Assembly: GCA_049194865.1 (NCBI GenBank)
Contig: JBLZWL010000071.1
Location: 1 to 64,000, forward strand
DNA length: 64,000 nt
Direction of reading: 5' to 3'
Source: Myxococcus terminator_A
GTDB taxonomy: Bacteria > Myxococcota > Myxococcia > Myxococcales > Myxococcaceae
Positions 42,662 through 51,265 of this stretch are shown here, in pieces. The stretch's first letter is position 1; each line of letters opens with the position of its first letter. A program made the position numbers and the translations under genes. The notes beneath the pieces are model-generated. The model did no database searches, was not told the origin of the DNA, and saw only the letters and a program-made list of their open reading frames with translations.

Positions 42662-43627
42662 ATGGCCGCGCTCACCATTGGCTTCCTGATGGACCCGCTC
42701 GAGACAGTGCGAGTGGACCATGACTCCACCTTCGCGCTGATGCTGGAGGCGCAGAAGCGCGGCCATCGGGTGCTCTACTTCGAGCAGGGGTGGCTGCGGT
42801 TCAACGGGCGCTGCGCGGAGGCGCGCATGCGCCATGTCACGGTGCGCCGGGAGCCGGGGCGGCACTTCGACGTGCTCGACGAGACGGCGCGGCCGTTGTC
42901 GGAGCTGGACGTGCTCTTCCTGCGCAAGGACCCGCCGGTCGACGCGGAGTTTCTCCACGCCACGCAGCTGGTGGAGCTGTGTCAGGGCCGCAAGCCCGTC
43001 TTCATCAACGACCCGGCGGGCATCCGCGACGCGAACGAGAAGCTCTTCGCCCTGCGCTATCCGGACCTGATGCCGGACACTCGCATCACCAGCGAGCTGC
43101 CGGTGCTGCTGGACTTCATCGCCCGCAACGAGCAGGGCACCATCATCAAGCCTATCGACGGCTTTGGCGGCAAGGGCATCCTCTTCCTGTCCCAGGGAGA
43201 CCGGAACGCGCGCTCCACCGTGGAGCTGCTCACCCAGGGAGGCCGCGAGGCCGTCGTCGCGCAGGCGTACATCCCGGAGAGCCGCCTGGGCGACAAGCGC
43301 ATCATCATGGTGGACGGCGAGCCGGTGGGTGGCGTGCTGCGCGTGCCGTCCGGTGATGACCACCGGGGCAACATGGCCGCCGGTGGGACGCCTCACAAGG
43401 CGGTGCTCACGGCGCGTGATTTGGAGATCTGCGAGCGGCTCAAGCCGGAGCTGCGCAAGCGGGGCCTGCTGCTCGTGGGCATCGATGTGCTCGGCGACTA
43501 CCTCACCGAGGTGAACGTGACGAGCCCCACGGGCCTGGTGGAAGCCAACCACCTGGATGACGTGTGCGTGGAGGCCCGCGTGCTCGACGTGGCCGAGCGA
43601 CTCGCCGCCGAGCGTCCTTCGGCCTGA
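42662..43627 (+). CDS. gshB: Glutathione synthetase
   Basis: A 321-residue ATP-grasp enzyme that joins gamma-glutamylcysteine and glycine. The N-terminal domain starts LTIGFLMDPLETVRVDHDST, which is highly typical of GshB. FLRKDPPVDAEF, VFINDPAGIRDANEKLFAL and IIKPIDGFGGKGILF (ATP-binding loop) follow. DHRGNMAAGG is the glycine-rich loop, and VGIDVLGDYLTEVNVTSPTG carries the metal-binding Glu/Asn. Length matches the bacterial family. The start at 42662 is where the family N-terminus begins. It follows the kinase gene by 93 bases. No gshA is in the window. Confidence 0.95.
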   Translation: MAALTIGFLMDPLETVRVDHDSTFALMLEAQKRGHRVLYFEQGWLRFNGRCAEARMRHVTVRREPGRHFDVLDETARPLSELDVLFLRKDPPVDAEFLHATQLVELCQGRKPVFINDPAGIRDANEKLFALRYPDLMPDTRITSELPVLLDFIARNEQGTIIKPIDGFGGKGILFLSQGDRNARSTVELLTQGGREAVVAQAYIPESRLGDKRIIMVDGEPVGGVLRVPSGDDHRGNMAAGGTPHKAVLTARDLEICERLKPELRKRGLLLVGIDVLGDYLTEVNVTSPTGLVEANHLDDVCVEARVLDVAERLAAERPSA

Positions 43628-43919
43628 GGGACGCAGGGCAGCGCCGAGTCGCACTCCGCGAAGGTCGGTTGTTTCGCGCCGGACGGAGGACGTTGGCTCG
43701 GCGTTTCGGGCGGTGCCGCGTCCGGAGCCGGATTCCCGAGCGAAGCGTGAACTGAAGAATGGTTCATGTTTCATGGAACTTCGACGCGGTGCATAAAATG
43801 AATCCTGGTTCAGATTTCACCGTCGAGGCGACGCGGCGCGCCTTGAACCCGGGAAGTGCGGGGGAGTCACGTTGCGGCCCGTGGCCGTCCTTTCCCCCCA
43901 TGGCGGCCCGGGAGGCACC
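43628..43919. promoter_or_regulatory. AT-rich upstream region of the esterase gene
   Basis: About 290 bases without a gene. An AT-rich stretch at 43758-43820 contains the imperfect inverted repeat GTTCATG-TTT-CATGGAAC (43761-43778) and two TGGTTCA words. It is a likely promoter/operator for the esterase, but no sigma-specific element is clear. Confidence 0.35.
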
Positions 43920-45800
43920 ATGTCCTCGCAGCGTCCTCGCTTCACTTCGACGTGTTCTCGATTCACCCTCGCCGCGTGGTTGTTCGCGGGAGTCGTGGGC
44001 TGTGGCGGGCTCGACGCCGAGCCCTCCGCGCTGACCGAGCCGGAGCTACAGCAGTCCGAGCAAGGGCTGACGCAGGTGACGGGCTTTGGCAGCAACCCGG
44101 GCAACCTGGCGATGTATCGCCACGTGCCGACGGGCGTACCGGCGAACGCGCCGCTGGTGGTGGTGCTCCATGGCTGCACGCAGAACGCGACGGGCATGGA
44201 GGCGAGTGGTTGGAGTGCGGCGGCCAACGTCTACAAGTTCTACGTCGTGTATCCGCAGCAGGCGAGCGGCAACAACGCCACCAGCTGCTTCAACTGGTTC
44301 GAGCCGGGTGACATCGCGCGCGGCTCGGGCGAGGCGCTGTCCATCAAGCAGATGGTGGACGCGATGAAGGCGGCGTACTCCATCGACGCATCGCGGGTGT
44401 ACGTCGTGGGCTTCTCGGCCGGTGGGTACATGGCTCCGGCGCTGCTCTCCGTGTATCCGGACGTCTTCTCCGCGGGAGCCATCAACGCGGGAGGGCCGTA
44501 CAAGTGCGCCACGTCGATGAACGCGGCGTTCTCGTGCATGAGCCCGGGCACGGACAAGACGCCCGCGGCCTGGGGCGATTTGGTGCGAGGCGGCTACCCC
44601 GGCTACACCGGTCCGCGTCCTCCGGTGTCCATCTGGTACGGGACGAGCGACTTCACCGTCCGGCCGATGAACGGCACGGAGGCGATGGAGCAGTGGACCA
44701 ACGCGCACGGCATCGACCAGACGCCTGACACGACGGAGACGGTGTCGGGCTTCCCGCACAAGGTCTACCGCGATGGCGCGGGCCGGGCGCTGGTGGAGAC
44801 GTGGGAAATCACCGGCATGGGTCACGCGGTGGCGTTCGACGCGCAGTACAACTTCCCCGGGAGCACCACGGCGTGTGGCTCCGTTGGCGGGTTCGTGACC
44901 GACATGAACATCTGCGCCGTCTACCACCAGGCGAAGTTCTTCGGAATCACCGGTGGTGGTGGCGAGCCGAGCGGTGACACCACGCCGCCCGCGGTGAACG
45001 TGACGTCTCCGGCGAGCGGGACGACGGTGAGTGGCGCGGTGAAGGTGGTGGTGAGCGCGTCGGACGCAGTGGGAGTGACGCGGGTGGAGCTGCTGGTGGA
45101 TGGCAGCCCGGTGGCCTCGGCCTCGGCGGTGCCGTACGAGTTCACCTGGAACAGCCAGGGCGTGGGCAACGGCGCGCACACGCTGGGGGCGCGGGCGTAT
45201 GACGCCGCGGGCAACCAGGCGACGGACAGCGATACCAGCGTCACGGTGAACAACACGGGGACGCCGACGTCCATGACGGCCACCTTCACCAGCATCGCGG
45301 CGGAGGATGGCTATCTGAAGGCGAACGCGGACGGCAGCGGCGCGGCGCTGGGGACGCTGACGAACCTGGCGTTGGGGCGCGGGACGGATGGGAAGTACAA
45401 CCGCTCCTTCCTCTCGTTCGACACGTCGAGCCTGCCGGATGGCGCGACGGTGACGCGGGCGTATCTCACGGTGAGCTACTCGTCGGGCTCGGGAGACCCG
45501 TGGTCGTCGCCGGCCGGGAACACGGTGGTCATCGACGTGAAGGCGGGGACGTTCAACGCCGCGTCCACGGAAGTGGGTGACTGGGCGGCGGCGGCCGGTG
45601 CGAGCGCGGTGGCGAGCATCGACAAGTTCGCGAGCGGGGCGAAGGCCTCGGCGGACTTCAGCGACTCGGGCCTGGTCTCCCTCAACAAGACGGGGAGGAC
45701 GCAGCTCCGGCTGCGCTTCAGCCAGGAGCAGACGGCGACGCAGTACCTGTTCGTGAAGGACTCGACGAACGCGGTGCTGACCGTCGTGTACACGCAGTAG
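43920..45800 (+). CDS. Lipoprotein PHB-depolymerase-family esterase
   Basis: A 626-residue lipoprotein. LFAGVVGC with Cys28 is the lipobox. Residues 55-335 form an alpha/beta-hydrolase of the esterase/PHB depolymerase type: VVVLHGCTQNA is the oxyanion-hole region, nucleophile Ser166 lies in GFSAGGYM, and GMGHAVAFD carries the catalytic His. A Thr/Pro linker leads to an Ig-like domain (NVTSPASGTTVSGAVKV, about 350-435) and a C-terminal DNRLRE-like beta-sandwich (FLSFDTSSLPDGATVTRAYL). These enzymes cleave acetyl or feruloyl esters of polysaccharides or polyhydroxyalkanoates outside the cell. It is probably a predatory/degradative enzyme. A good terminator follows. Confidence 0.88.
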   Translation: MSSQRPRFTSTCSRFTLAAWLFAGVVGCGGLDAEPSALTEPELQQSEQGLTQVTGFGSNPGNLAMYRHVPTGVPANAPLVVVLHGCTQNATGMEASGWSAAANVYKFYVVYPQQASGNNATSCFNWFEPGDIARGSGEALSIKQMVDAMKAAYSIDASRVYVVGFSAGGYMAPALLSVYPDVFSAGAINAGGPYKCATSMNAAFSCMSPGTDKTPAAWGDLVRGGYPGYTGPRPPVSIWYGTSDFTVRPMNGTEAMEQWTNAHGIDQTPDTTETVSGFPHKVYRDGAGRALVETWEITGMGHAVAFDAQYNFPGSTTACGSVGGFVTDMNICAVYHQAKFFGITGGGGEPSGDTTPPAVNVTSPASGTTVSGAVKVVVSASDAVGVTRVELLVDGSPVASASAVPYEFTWNSQGVGNGAHTLGARAYDAAGNQATDSDTSVTVNNTGTPTSMTATFTSIAAEDGYLKANADGSGAALGTLTNLALGRGTDGKYNRSFLSFDTSSLPDGATVTRAYLTVSYSSGSGDPWSSPAGNTVVIDVKAGTFNAASTEVGDWAAAAGASAVASIDKFASGAKASADFSDSGLVSLNKTGRTQLRLRFSQEQTATQYLFVKDSTNAVLTVVYTQ

Positions 45801-45809
45801 CGTGAAACG

Positions 45810-45840
45810 GAGGGGACGGTGGCGTGCCCACTGTCCCCTC
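45810..45840 (+). terminator. Strong stem-loop after the esterase gene
   Basis: A 13-bp stem with one G-U pair, GAGGGGACGGTGG (45810-45822) and CCACTGTCCCCTC (45828-45840), has a 5-base loop and is followed by TTCC. Confidence 0.7.
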
Positions 45841-45922
45841 TTCCGCCGTGGCTTCAGGTGTCTCGCGTGAGTGGGTGATGCGCGCCTGTATTCACGGTGG
45901 GCTCGGACCTGTGGGGTGCGGC

Positions 45923-46060
45923 GGCCCGTCGAGCTGTCTCCCGCGCGAGTCAGACACGTTCTCGATGAGCACGTGGGGCAGATGGCTCAGCGGCCCATCG
46001 AGCTGTCTCCTGCGTGAGCCAGACATACGGCCTCAATGAGTGCGTGGCGTAGAGGGCTCT
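45923..46060. repeat. 69-bp imperfect tandem duplication in a convergent junction
   Basis: Copies 45923-45991 and 45992-46060 share GGCC(C/T)ATCGAGCTGTCTC-like starts and similar ends, separated by base changes and a two-base indel. They lie immediately after the stop of the minus-strand TIGR02270 gene and look like decayed gene-end copies. In one minus frame, copy 2 reads PLRHALIEAV and copy 1 reads HLPHVLIENV. No gene is supported here. Confidence 0.6.
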
Positions 46061-47391
46061 CATCGGCTCTGCAAACGGTTCCAGCCGCGCGTGAGCTGCG
46101 CCACCAGGGTCCGTGCCTGCTGTCGCTGCGAGTGGCTCCACAGTCGGGGCTCGATGAAGAGCGCGCCGCCGCTGCGCAGGGCGGCCTCCCAGGCGAGCGC
46201 GGGACGGCGTCGCATCGGCTCTGTCTCCAGCGCCGTGGCCAGTCCCTCCACCGTGAGGCGGACACCCCGCAGGTAGCGCTCCGTCTGCGTCAGGTGCGCG
46301 CGTCGCCCCGTCCACCAGTGCTCCACGGCGTGGGCATCCACGCGTCCGGGCAGCACCCGAGGCCCGGGCAGCGTCTCGCGGAAGTCTTCTGGCGAGGGAG
46401 CTTCCTCTTCCTCCTCGGCGGAGTCCTCCTCGGAGAGCTCCTCCAGGATGAAGGGCGGTTCGAGGGGCAGGCCGGTGATGGCGGCGAAGGACGACGCGGC
46501 GAGCAGCCCGCAATCCTCGTCATGAAGCAGGGGGAGCAGTGCCTCCGCGGCGGCGAGCTTGCCGCTGAAGCCCAGTGCCCAGATGACCTCCTCGCGGACG
46601 TGTTCATCCGAGAGCCGACCCACCAGGTCCGCGAAGTCCTTCGAGTCTCCCGCCACGGCCAGCGAGAGCAGCGCCGTGCGCGGAGAGGGCTCCTGGGACA
46701 GGGCCCGCTCACGAGCCAGGTTCCATGCGTCACGTGAGCCGAACAGCAGGCCCACCTCCAGCGCGGCGTCACGCAGGACGGCGCTGTCGTGGCCGAGCGC
46801 GCGCTTCACCTGGGTGTCGCCCAGCGCGGTCCGAGGCGAGAACGGCAGGGCGCGGAGGACCTCGGCCTGAAGGGCTTCGTCCCTGTTCAGCGTGTCGGGC
46901 AAGGCGAGCCGCTGGAGTCGTCTCGCGCGGACGAGTCCCGCCTGGACCTCCGGTGGAAGTCCGGGCAGTCGCTTCAGGAAGGCCGCGTGGAGGTCATCAC
47001 GCGCGAGCAACTCGAGTGCGCGGAGGATGCCGGGTCCCGCCTCCTCGGGAGTGGCTTCGAGGCACTTGAAGACGGCCTCGTGTCCGCTCGTATCCTCGGA
47101 AGTGAGCAGCACCCAGGTGGCCACGGCGATACGAGCGGGTTCCTCGGAGGCGAGGGCGGGCAGCAGGAAGCGCCGGGCCGCGGGAGGACCTCCCAGGACG
47201 AGCGCATCCAGATGGGCGAGCAGACGTCCCTCGTCCCCCTGCGAGACCTCCGGAAGGGTGAGCTCCGGACTCCAGAGAGCCTGTTCCCATTGGGTCCAGA
47301 GGAACTCGGCTTCTTCGAGGTGATGCTCGAGCAGCTCCCAGCGAACGGTGGGCCGGCGAAGCCTCACAGCTCCTTTTCGCAGACCAGGCAC
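46060..47391 (-). CDS. TIGR02270-family (HEAT-repeat-like) protein of the type VI module
   Basis: A 443-residue protein. WELLEHHLEEAEFLWTQWEQ followed by HLDALVLGG is the conserved N-terminus of TIGR02270, a family that accompanies type VI effector loci with PAAR and DUF2169 genes. Residues 60-280 look like HEAT-type helical repeats (LREEVIWALGFSG-like). A Glu-rich patch (EEDSAEEEEEAPSPE) lies at about 315-330. The start is GTG at 47391, inside the PAAR gene's end; a GTG at 47367 overlapping its stop as GTGA is the alternative. It is in an operon with the DUF4150 protein. A chaperone or adaptor role is inferred. Confidence 0.75.
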   Translation of the reverse strand: MPGLRKGAVRLRRPTVRWELLEHHLEEAEFLWTQWEQALWSPELTLPEVSQGDEGRLLAHLDALVLGGPPAARRFLLPALASEEPARIAVATWVLLTSEDTSGHEAVFKCLEATPEEAGPGILRALELLARDDLHAAFLKRLPGLPPEVQAGLVRARRLQRLALPDTLNRDEALQAEVLRALPFSPRTALGDTQVKRALGHDSAVLRDAALEVGLLFGSRDAWNLARERALSQEPSPRTALLSLAVAGDSKDFADLVGRLSDEHVREEVIWALGFSGKLAAAEALLPLLHDEDCGLLAASSFAAITGLPLEPPFILEELSEEDSAEEEEEAPSPEDFRETLPGPRVLPGRVDAHAVEHWWTGRRAHLTQTERYLRGVRLTVEGLATALETEPMRRRPALAWEAALRSGGALFIEPRLWSHSQRQQARTLVAQLTRGWNRLQSR

Positions 47392-47828
47392 CTGGCCTTC
47401 ATCTCGTCCTGGCCGAGCGCGATGACGGGCCCCTGGAGCAGCGGCGCGGGCGGGGTGTTCTTGTCGTTGTGGAGCATGAGGTCGAAGGTCCGGGCGACGC
47501 TCTTTCCCTCGAACTTCACATCGAAGGAGTAGTTGACGAACTCGGCCTTGCCCTTGGTCTTGCTGGAGGCGACGCCGCCGCCCGCGGTGCCGGCCTCGTC
47601 ACCGCTGCTGGTGCTGAAGTTGGAGTCCTCGACGCAGACGGGCTTGCCGTCCACGGAGACCTTCTTCGTGCCCTTCGCGGTGTCGGAGGACATGGCGATG
47701 TTGGGGTACGGGATGGGGATGGGGCCGGCGGGGCTGGGCGTCTTGCACACGTCCGGGAAGGCGATGGTGTTTCCGCCGGTATCCTTGTGGACGACGGACA
47801 GCTTGTTGACACCGACGGTCGCGCTCAT
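47364..47828 (-). CDS. DUF4150 (PAAR-like) spike protein
   Basis: A 154-residue protein starting MSATVGVNKLSVVHKDTGGN. FPDVCKTPSPAGPIPIPYPN is the defining DUF4150 block. VSVDGKPVCVEDSNFSTSSG and GKSVARTFDLMLHNDKN follow as in other family members. DUF4150 proteins are PAAR-like tips that sit on VgrG and carry or recruit effectors. It is divergent from the ketosynthase-like gene across 94 bases and overlaps the TIGR02270 gene. No toxic extension is present here, so it would work with separate effectors such as the AHH nuclease. Confidence 0.82.
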   Translation of the reverse strand: MSATVGVNKLSVVHKDTGGNTIAFPDVCKTPSPAGPIPIPYPNIAMSSDTAKGTKKVSVDGKPVCVEDSNFSTSSGDEAGTAGGGVASSKTKGKAEFVNYSFDVKFEGKSVARTFDLMLHNDKNTPPAPLLQGPVIALGQDEMKARCLVCEKEL

Positions 47829-47922
47829 GGTGGGTGACTCCTGACGAGGCCGGGGCCTCGTGTGTCGTGAGACAAGTGTATCGCTCCCGGGGCGCTGGCA
47901 CGAGCGGGGGCGGTGGTTCGTG

Positions 47923-49080
47923 ATGACGCCTCGTGGAAGACTCTGTTTCACGGCGATGGAGGCCGAGGCGCGCATGGTGGGATGGGTCCAGGTGATGGGA
48001 ATGTCGTCGTCGTTGGGGGGGCTCTGGCCCGCCTCGGCGGCGTTTCGAGCGGGGACGGCCTGGCCGTCGGCGGCGCCCGACTTCGAGGTCTTCCTGAAGG
48101 GCGACGAGGAGCCGAGCCCCGTCACGGTGCACGCGGCGGGAGATGCCACCCTGGGGTTCTCGGGCGTGGGGCGGCTGGTGGCGCTGCTGGCGGAGGCGCT
48201 GGTGGACCTGGGCGCGCGGGAGGACCTGCGGGCGCTGGGGCCCCACGTGGGGCTCTACCTGGTGTTGCCGGACCCGGAGGCGCGGGGCTTCACGACCCAG
48301 AAGGACCCGTTCGAGGAGGACCCGGACCTGGTGTCGGAGCGCATCGCGTTGCTGGTGGACCGGCTGGTGAAGGGGACGTGGCAGGCGTTGGGTTTGCCGG
48401 CGTGGAGGGGACAGGTGAAGGCGTTCCACGCGGGGAACGTGGCCTTCGCGCAGGCGTTGGCTGCGGCGGGAGACGACCTGCGAGGTTCGAAGGTGGAGCG
48501 GGCGCTGGTGTGCGCGGTGGACAGCTTCGTCTCGCCGGAGACGCTGACGTTGTTGCATCAGCGGGAGCGGCTCAAGACGCCGGGGATGGCCACGGGGTTG
48601 ATGGCGGGAGAGGCTGCGGTGGCGCTGTTGCTGGGGCGTGAAGCACCGGTGGAGCCGAGCCTGGCGGTGGTGCGGGTGGCGCAGGGGCGTGATGCGGCGC
48701 TGTTGGATGGGGAGCAGCCGCCGGATGGTCAGGAGCTGACGCGGCAGGTGCTCGCGGCGCTGGGGCCGATGGGGGCGGAGGCGTCCGCGCCGTTGCTCGT
48801 GTCGGACCATGATGGCCAGTACGCGAGGGCGTTCGAGTGGGGGATGCTCCAGGTGCGCCTGAGGGACACGGATGCCCGCTTCGAGCGAGGCGCGGTGTGG
48901 ATGCCGGCGAAGAGCTTCGGGCACACGGGAGTGGCGTCAGGAGCCGTGGCGACTGCGCTGACGTTTCGGGCACTGGAGCGGGGTTACGCGCCTGCGCCCG
49001 TGGTGCTGGTGCTCTCCTCGGCGGAGGCAGGAGAGCGGGCGGTCATCCACCTGACGGCGGGGCGCAAGCGGGGCACGTAG
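47923..49080 (+). CDS. Ketosynthase/thiolase-fold protein of the type VI module
   Basis: A 385-residue protein. The layout and segments such as RALVCAVDSFVSPETLT, GLMAGEAAVALLLG and SFGHTGVASGAVATALTF match the thiolase fold of beta-ketoacyl synthases. The usual Cys-His-His triad is not convincing: one His near the C-terminus is seen (SFGHTG), but no active-site Cys motif is clear. Similar proteins recur beside DUF4150, TIGR02270 and DUF2169 genes. It may be a non-catalytic member or an acyl-modifying enzyme for effectors. It is divergent from the PAAR-like gene. Function unknown. Confidence 0.65.
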   Translation: MTPRGRLCFTAMEAEARMVGWVQVMGMSSSLGGLWPASAAFRAGTAWPSAAPDFEVFLKGDEEPSPVTVHAAGDATLGFSGVGRLVALLAEALVDLGAREDLRALGPHVGLYLVLPDPEARGFTTQKDPFEEDPDLVSERIALLVDRLVKGTWQALGLPAWRGQVKAFHAGNVAFAQALAAAGDDLRGSKVERALVCAVDSFVSPETLTLLHQRERLKTPGMATGLMAGEAAVALLLGREAPVEPSLAVVRVAQGRDAALLDGEQPPDGQELTRQVLAALGPMGAEASAPLLVSDHDGQYARAFEWGMLQVRLRDTDARFERGAVWMPAKSFGHTGVASGAVATALTFRALERGYAPAPVVLVLSSAEAGERAVIHLTAGRKRGT

Positions 49081-49086
49081 CGGGGC

Positions 49087-49671
49087 TCAGAGCTCCATGC
49101 CGTTCCAGCCTTCGGCCTCATAGACCTTGAAGCCGGTGAGTCCTGCCTGCTCGAAGGCGGCGAGGACGTCTTCGCTGATGAGGATGAGGCGGAGATACGT
49201 GGTGCAGCGGAACATCTTGGCCTGTGGATGGATGGTGCCGGATTTGAGCGCCAGCTTCTCAATGAGACCAATCTGGTCCTTGACGATGAAATTCATGTCG
49301 TAGACCGAGCGGTCCATGTCGATGGCATCTTCGGCGCCGAGCAGATTGAGGAAGGCATAGTCAGGACCGACGACGTTGCCCTCTTGGTCCTTGAGCACAA
49401 CGGGGAGCCACTCGGCGTTGGTGACTCCCAATGACTCGATGACCTTGCGAGCCCGCCCTGAAACCAGGAGGGCGCTCATCAGGTTGGGTTGGAAGTCGTA
49501 GAGGTTCCGGCTTTCGGGGTAGTTGTCCGAGAAGGAAACCTCGCCTCCCATGGGGAACGCCCTTGCGAGGCTGATTCCTTTCGAGAACTTCCAATCCGTC
49601 GGACTGCCACGAGGGTACTCGTCGACGAATCCTGCTTCCTCGGCCATGACCTTGAAGACGAAGTACTTCAC
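49087..49671 (-). CDS. Putative immunity protein (DUF1629/Imm11-like), paralog 1
   Basis: A 194-residue protein from a GTG start with AGGA six bases upstream. It begins VKYFVFKVMAEEAGF, contains LMSALLVSGRARKVIESLGV and ends GFKVYEAEGWNGMEL. It is one of three paralogs of identical length in the same operon behind the nuclease toxin. Charge and shape suit an immunity protein: a small, acidic, soluble protein without enzyme motifs. It is the most diverged copy in the section MNFIVKDQIGLIEKLALKSG. Local GC is visibly lower than in neighbouring genes. Family name is from recognition of the overall pattern and is moderately secure. Confidence 0.65.
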   Translation of the reverse strand: MKYFVFKVMAEEAGFVDEYPRGSPTDWKFSKGISLARAFPMGGEVSFSDNYPESRNLYDFQPNLMSALLVSGRARKVIESLGVTNAEWLPVVLKDQEGNVVGPDYAFLNLLGAEDAIDMDRSVYDMNFIVKDQIGLIEKLALKSGTIHPQAKMFRCTTYLRLILISEDVLAAFEQAGLTGFKVYEAEGWNGMEL

Positions 49672-49696
49672 AGCCGGTCCTGTGCTCGAACGTACT

Positions 49697-50044
49697 TCAT
49701 GCTTCCTCTTCGGACTCTTCCATCCAACGCAGGAAGCGCATGGCGCCCACCAGTGCGAGGACGGGTTCCCCCTCTTCATCACTGAAGCGGATGGCGTCAT
49801 GTTCGTCCGAAAGGCTGACCTGGATGCAGTACATGGCCATGTCCTTGCCGGGTCGGACCAGGTCCTTCATCTGGGCGTCGATGACGCGAGAATGCAACTC
49901 CAGGACCTCGGTGTAGACCTCATCCAGGGGAAGCAGAATCCCACGGACTCCCTCGCGCGCCGTGACGAAGCACGGCACCTGTTCCTCGAGGACCCGAGCG
50001 ACGATGTCAGCGGGCTGTTCTTCGATGCAATTGGCTTCGAACAT
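49697..50044 (-). CDS. Small acidic protein inside the immunity operon
   Basis: A 115-residue protein starting MFEANCIEEQPADIVARVLE. It is acidic, with an Asp/Glu-rich C-terminus (RWMEESEEEA), and mixes helices and strands. It lies seven bases after one immunity paralog and 25 bases before another, so it belongs to the operon. No family recognised. It could be an additional immunity protein or a remnant of another toxin/immunity pair. Confidence 0.55.
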   Translation of the reverse strand: MFEANCIEEQPADIVARVLEEQVPCFVTAREGVRGILLPLDEVYTEVLELHSRVIDAQMKDLVRPGKDMAMYCIQVSLSDEHDAIRFSDEEGEPVLALVGAMRFLRWMEESEEEA

Positions 50045-50051
50045 GGCGATT

Positions 50052-50636
50052 TCAGAGCTCCAGGCCGTTCCAGCCTTCAGCATTATAGACTTTGAAGCCA
50101 GTCAGTCCCGCTTCGACGAAGGCAGTATGTACGTCTTCGCGGATAAGGATGAGGCGGCGCTCCATGGTGCAGCGGAACATTTTGGCTTGGGGACTGATTG
50201 CGTCAGACTTGAGTACCAGCTTCTTGACGCGACTGATCTGGTCCTTGGCGATGGCATTCATCCGATAGACCGATCGCTCCAGGTCGATGGCGTCTTCAGC
50301 GCTCTGCAAATTGAGGAAGGCGTAGTCCGGACCAACGATGTTGCCCTGCTGGTCCTTGACCACGACGGGGAGCCACTCGGCGTTGGTGACCTCCAGCGAC
50401 TCGATGAGTTTACGCGCCCGTCCGGAGACGAGCAGATCGCTCATCAAATTGAACTGGAAGTCATACAAATTCCCATGGTCAGGATAGTTAGCGGAGAAGG
50501 AGACCTCGCCACCCATGGGAAATTCCCGGACGAGGCTGATGCCTTCATCGAACTTCCATTCCGCCGGACTTCCACGTGGGTAGCTATCGATGAAACCTGC
50601 TTCTCCATTCGTGACCTTGAAGACGAAGTATTTCAT
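50052..50636 (-). CDS. Putative immunity protein (DUF1629/Imm11-like), paralog 2
   Basis: A 194-residue paralog starting MKYFVFKVTNGEAGF. It shares FPMGGEVSFS and LLVSGRARKLIESLEV. It has nearly the same 40-residue C-terminal block as paralog 3, around FRCTMERRLILIREDV. It differs from the others mainly at MNAIAKDQISRVKKLVLKSD. Tandem paralogs behind a toxin are usual for immunity arrays, where each may fit a different toxin variant. It sits 29 bases downstream of paralog 3. Confidence 0.65.
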   Translation of the reverse strand: MKYFVFKVTNGEAGFIDSYPRGSPAEWKFDEGISLVREFPMGGEVSFSANYPDHGNLYDFQFNLMSDLLVSGRARKLIESLEVTNAEWLPVVVKDQQGNIVGPDYAFLNLQSAEDAIDLERSVYRMNAIAKDQISRVKKLVLKSDAISPQAKMFRCTMERRLILIREDVHTAFVEAGLTGFKVYNAEGWNGLEL

Positions 50637-50665
50637 GAAAATGGTTACCTTCGGCTCTAGGGGAC

Positions 50666-51250
50666 TCAGACTTCCAGGCCATCCCAGCCTTCGGCTTCGT
50701 AGACCTTGAAGCCTGTCAAACCTGCCTGCTCGAAGGCATCGTGAACATCTTCGCGGATAAGGATGAGGCGGCGCTCCATGGTGCAGCGGAACATTTTGGC
50801 CTGAGGACTGATGGCGTCATGCTTGAGCACCAGATCCTTGACGCGATCAATTTGCTCCTTGTCGATGGCATTCATCCTGTACTTGGAGCGGTCCATGTCG
50901 ATGGCATCTTCGGCACCTTGCAAGTTCAGGAAGGCATAGTCGGGACCGACGACGTTGCCTTTGTGGTCTTTGACCACAACAGGAAGCCACTCGGCATTGG
51001 TGAGTTCCAGCGACTCGATGAGTTTGCGCGCCCGTCCTGAAACCAGGAGGGTGCTCATCAAGTTGGGCTGGAAGTCGTAGAGGTTCCGGTCATCAGGATA
51101 GTTCTTGGAGAAGGAGACCTCTCCGCCTGTTGGAAACTCCTTGGCGAGGCTGATGCCTCTGTCGAATTTCCAGTCCGTCGGGCTACCACTAGGATAACTC
51201 TCGATGAACCCTGCTTCTTCTGCCGTGATCTTGAAGATGAAGTAATTCAT
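50666..51250 (-). CDS. Putative immunity protein (DUF1629/Imm11-like), paralog 3
   Basis: A 194-residue paralog starting MNYFIFKITAEEAGF and ending EGWDGLEV. It lies 15 bases after the stop of the AHH nuclease gene, the classic place for the cognate immunity gene, so it is the best candidate for neutralising that toxin. NLMSTLLVSGRARKLIESLE and GPDYAFLNLQGAEDAIDMDR are shared with the other two copies. Confidence 0.68.
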   Translation of the reverse strand: MNYFIFKITAEEAGFIESYPSGSPTDWKFDRGISLAKEFPTGGEVSFSKNYPDDRNLYDFQPNLMSTLLVSGRARKLIESLELTNAEWLPVVVKDHKGNVVGPDYAFLNLQGAEDAIDMDRSKYRMNAIDKEQIDRVKDLVLKHDAISPQAKMFRCTMERRLILIREDVHDAFEQAGLTGFKVYEAEGWDGLEV

Positions 51251-51265
51251 AAAGCCTTTCGCTTC

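Noticed and set aside
45950..46513. 187-residue minus frame across the 69-bp repeats
   Set aside because: It mostly overlaps the TIGR02270 gene in another frame. The repeat part is better explained as decayed duplicate DNA.
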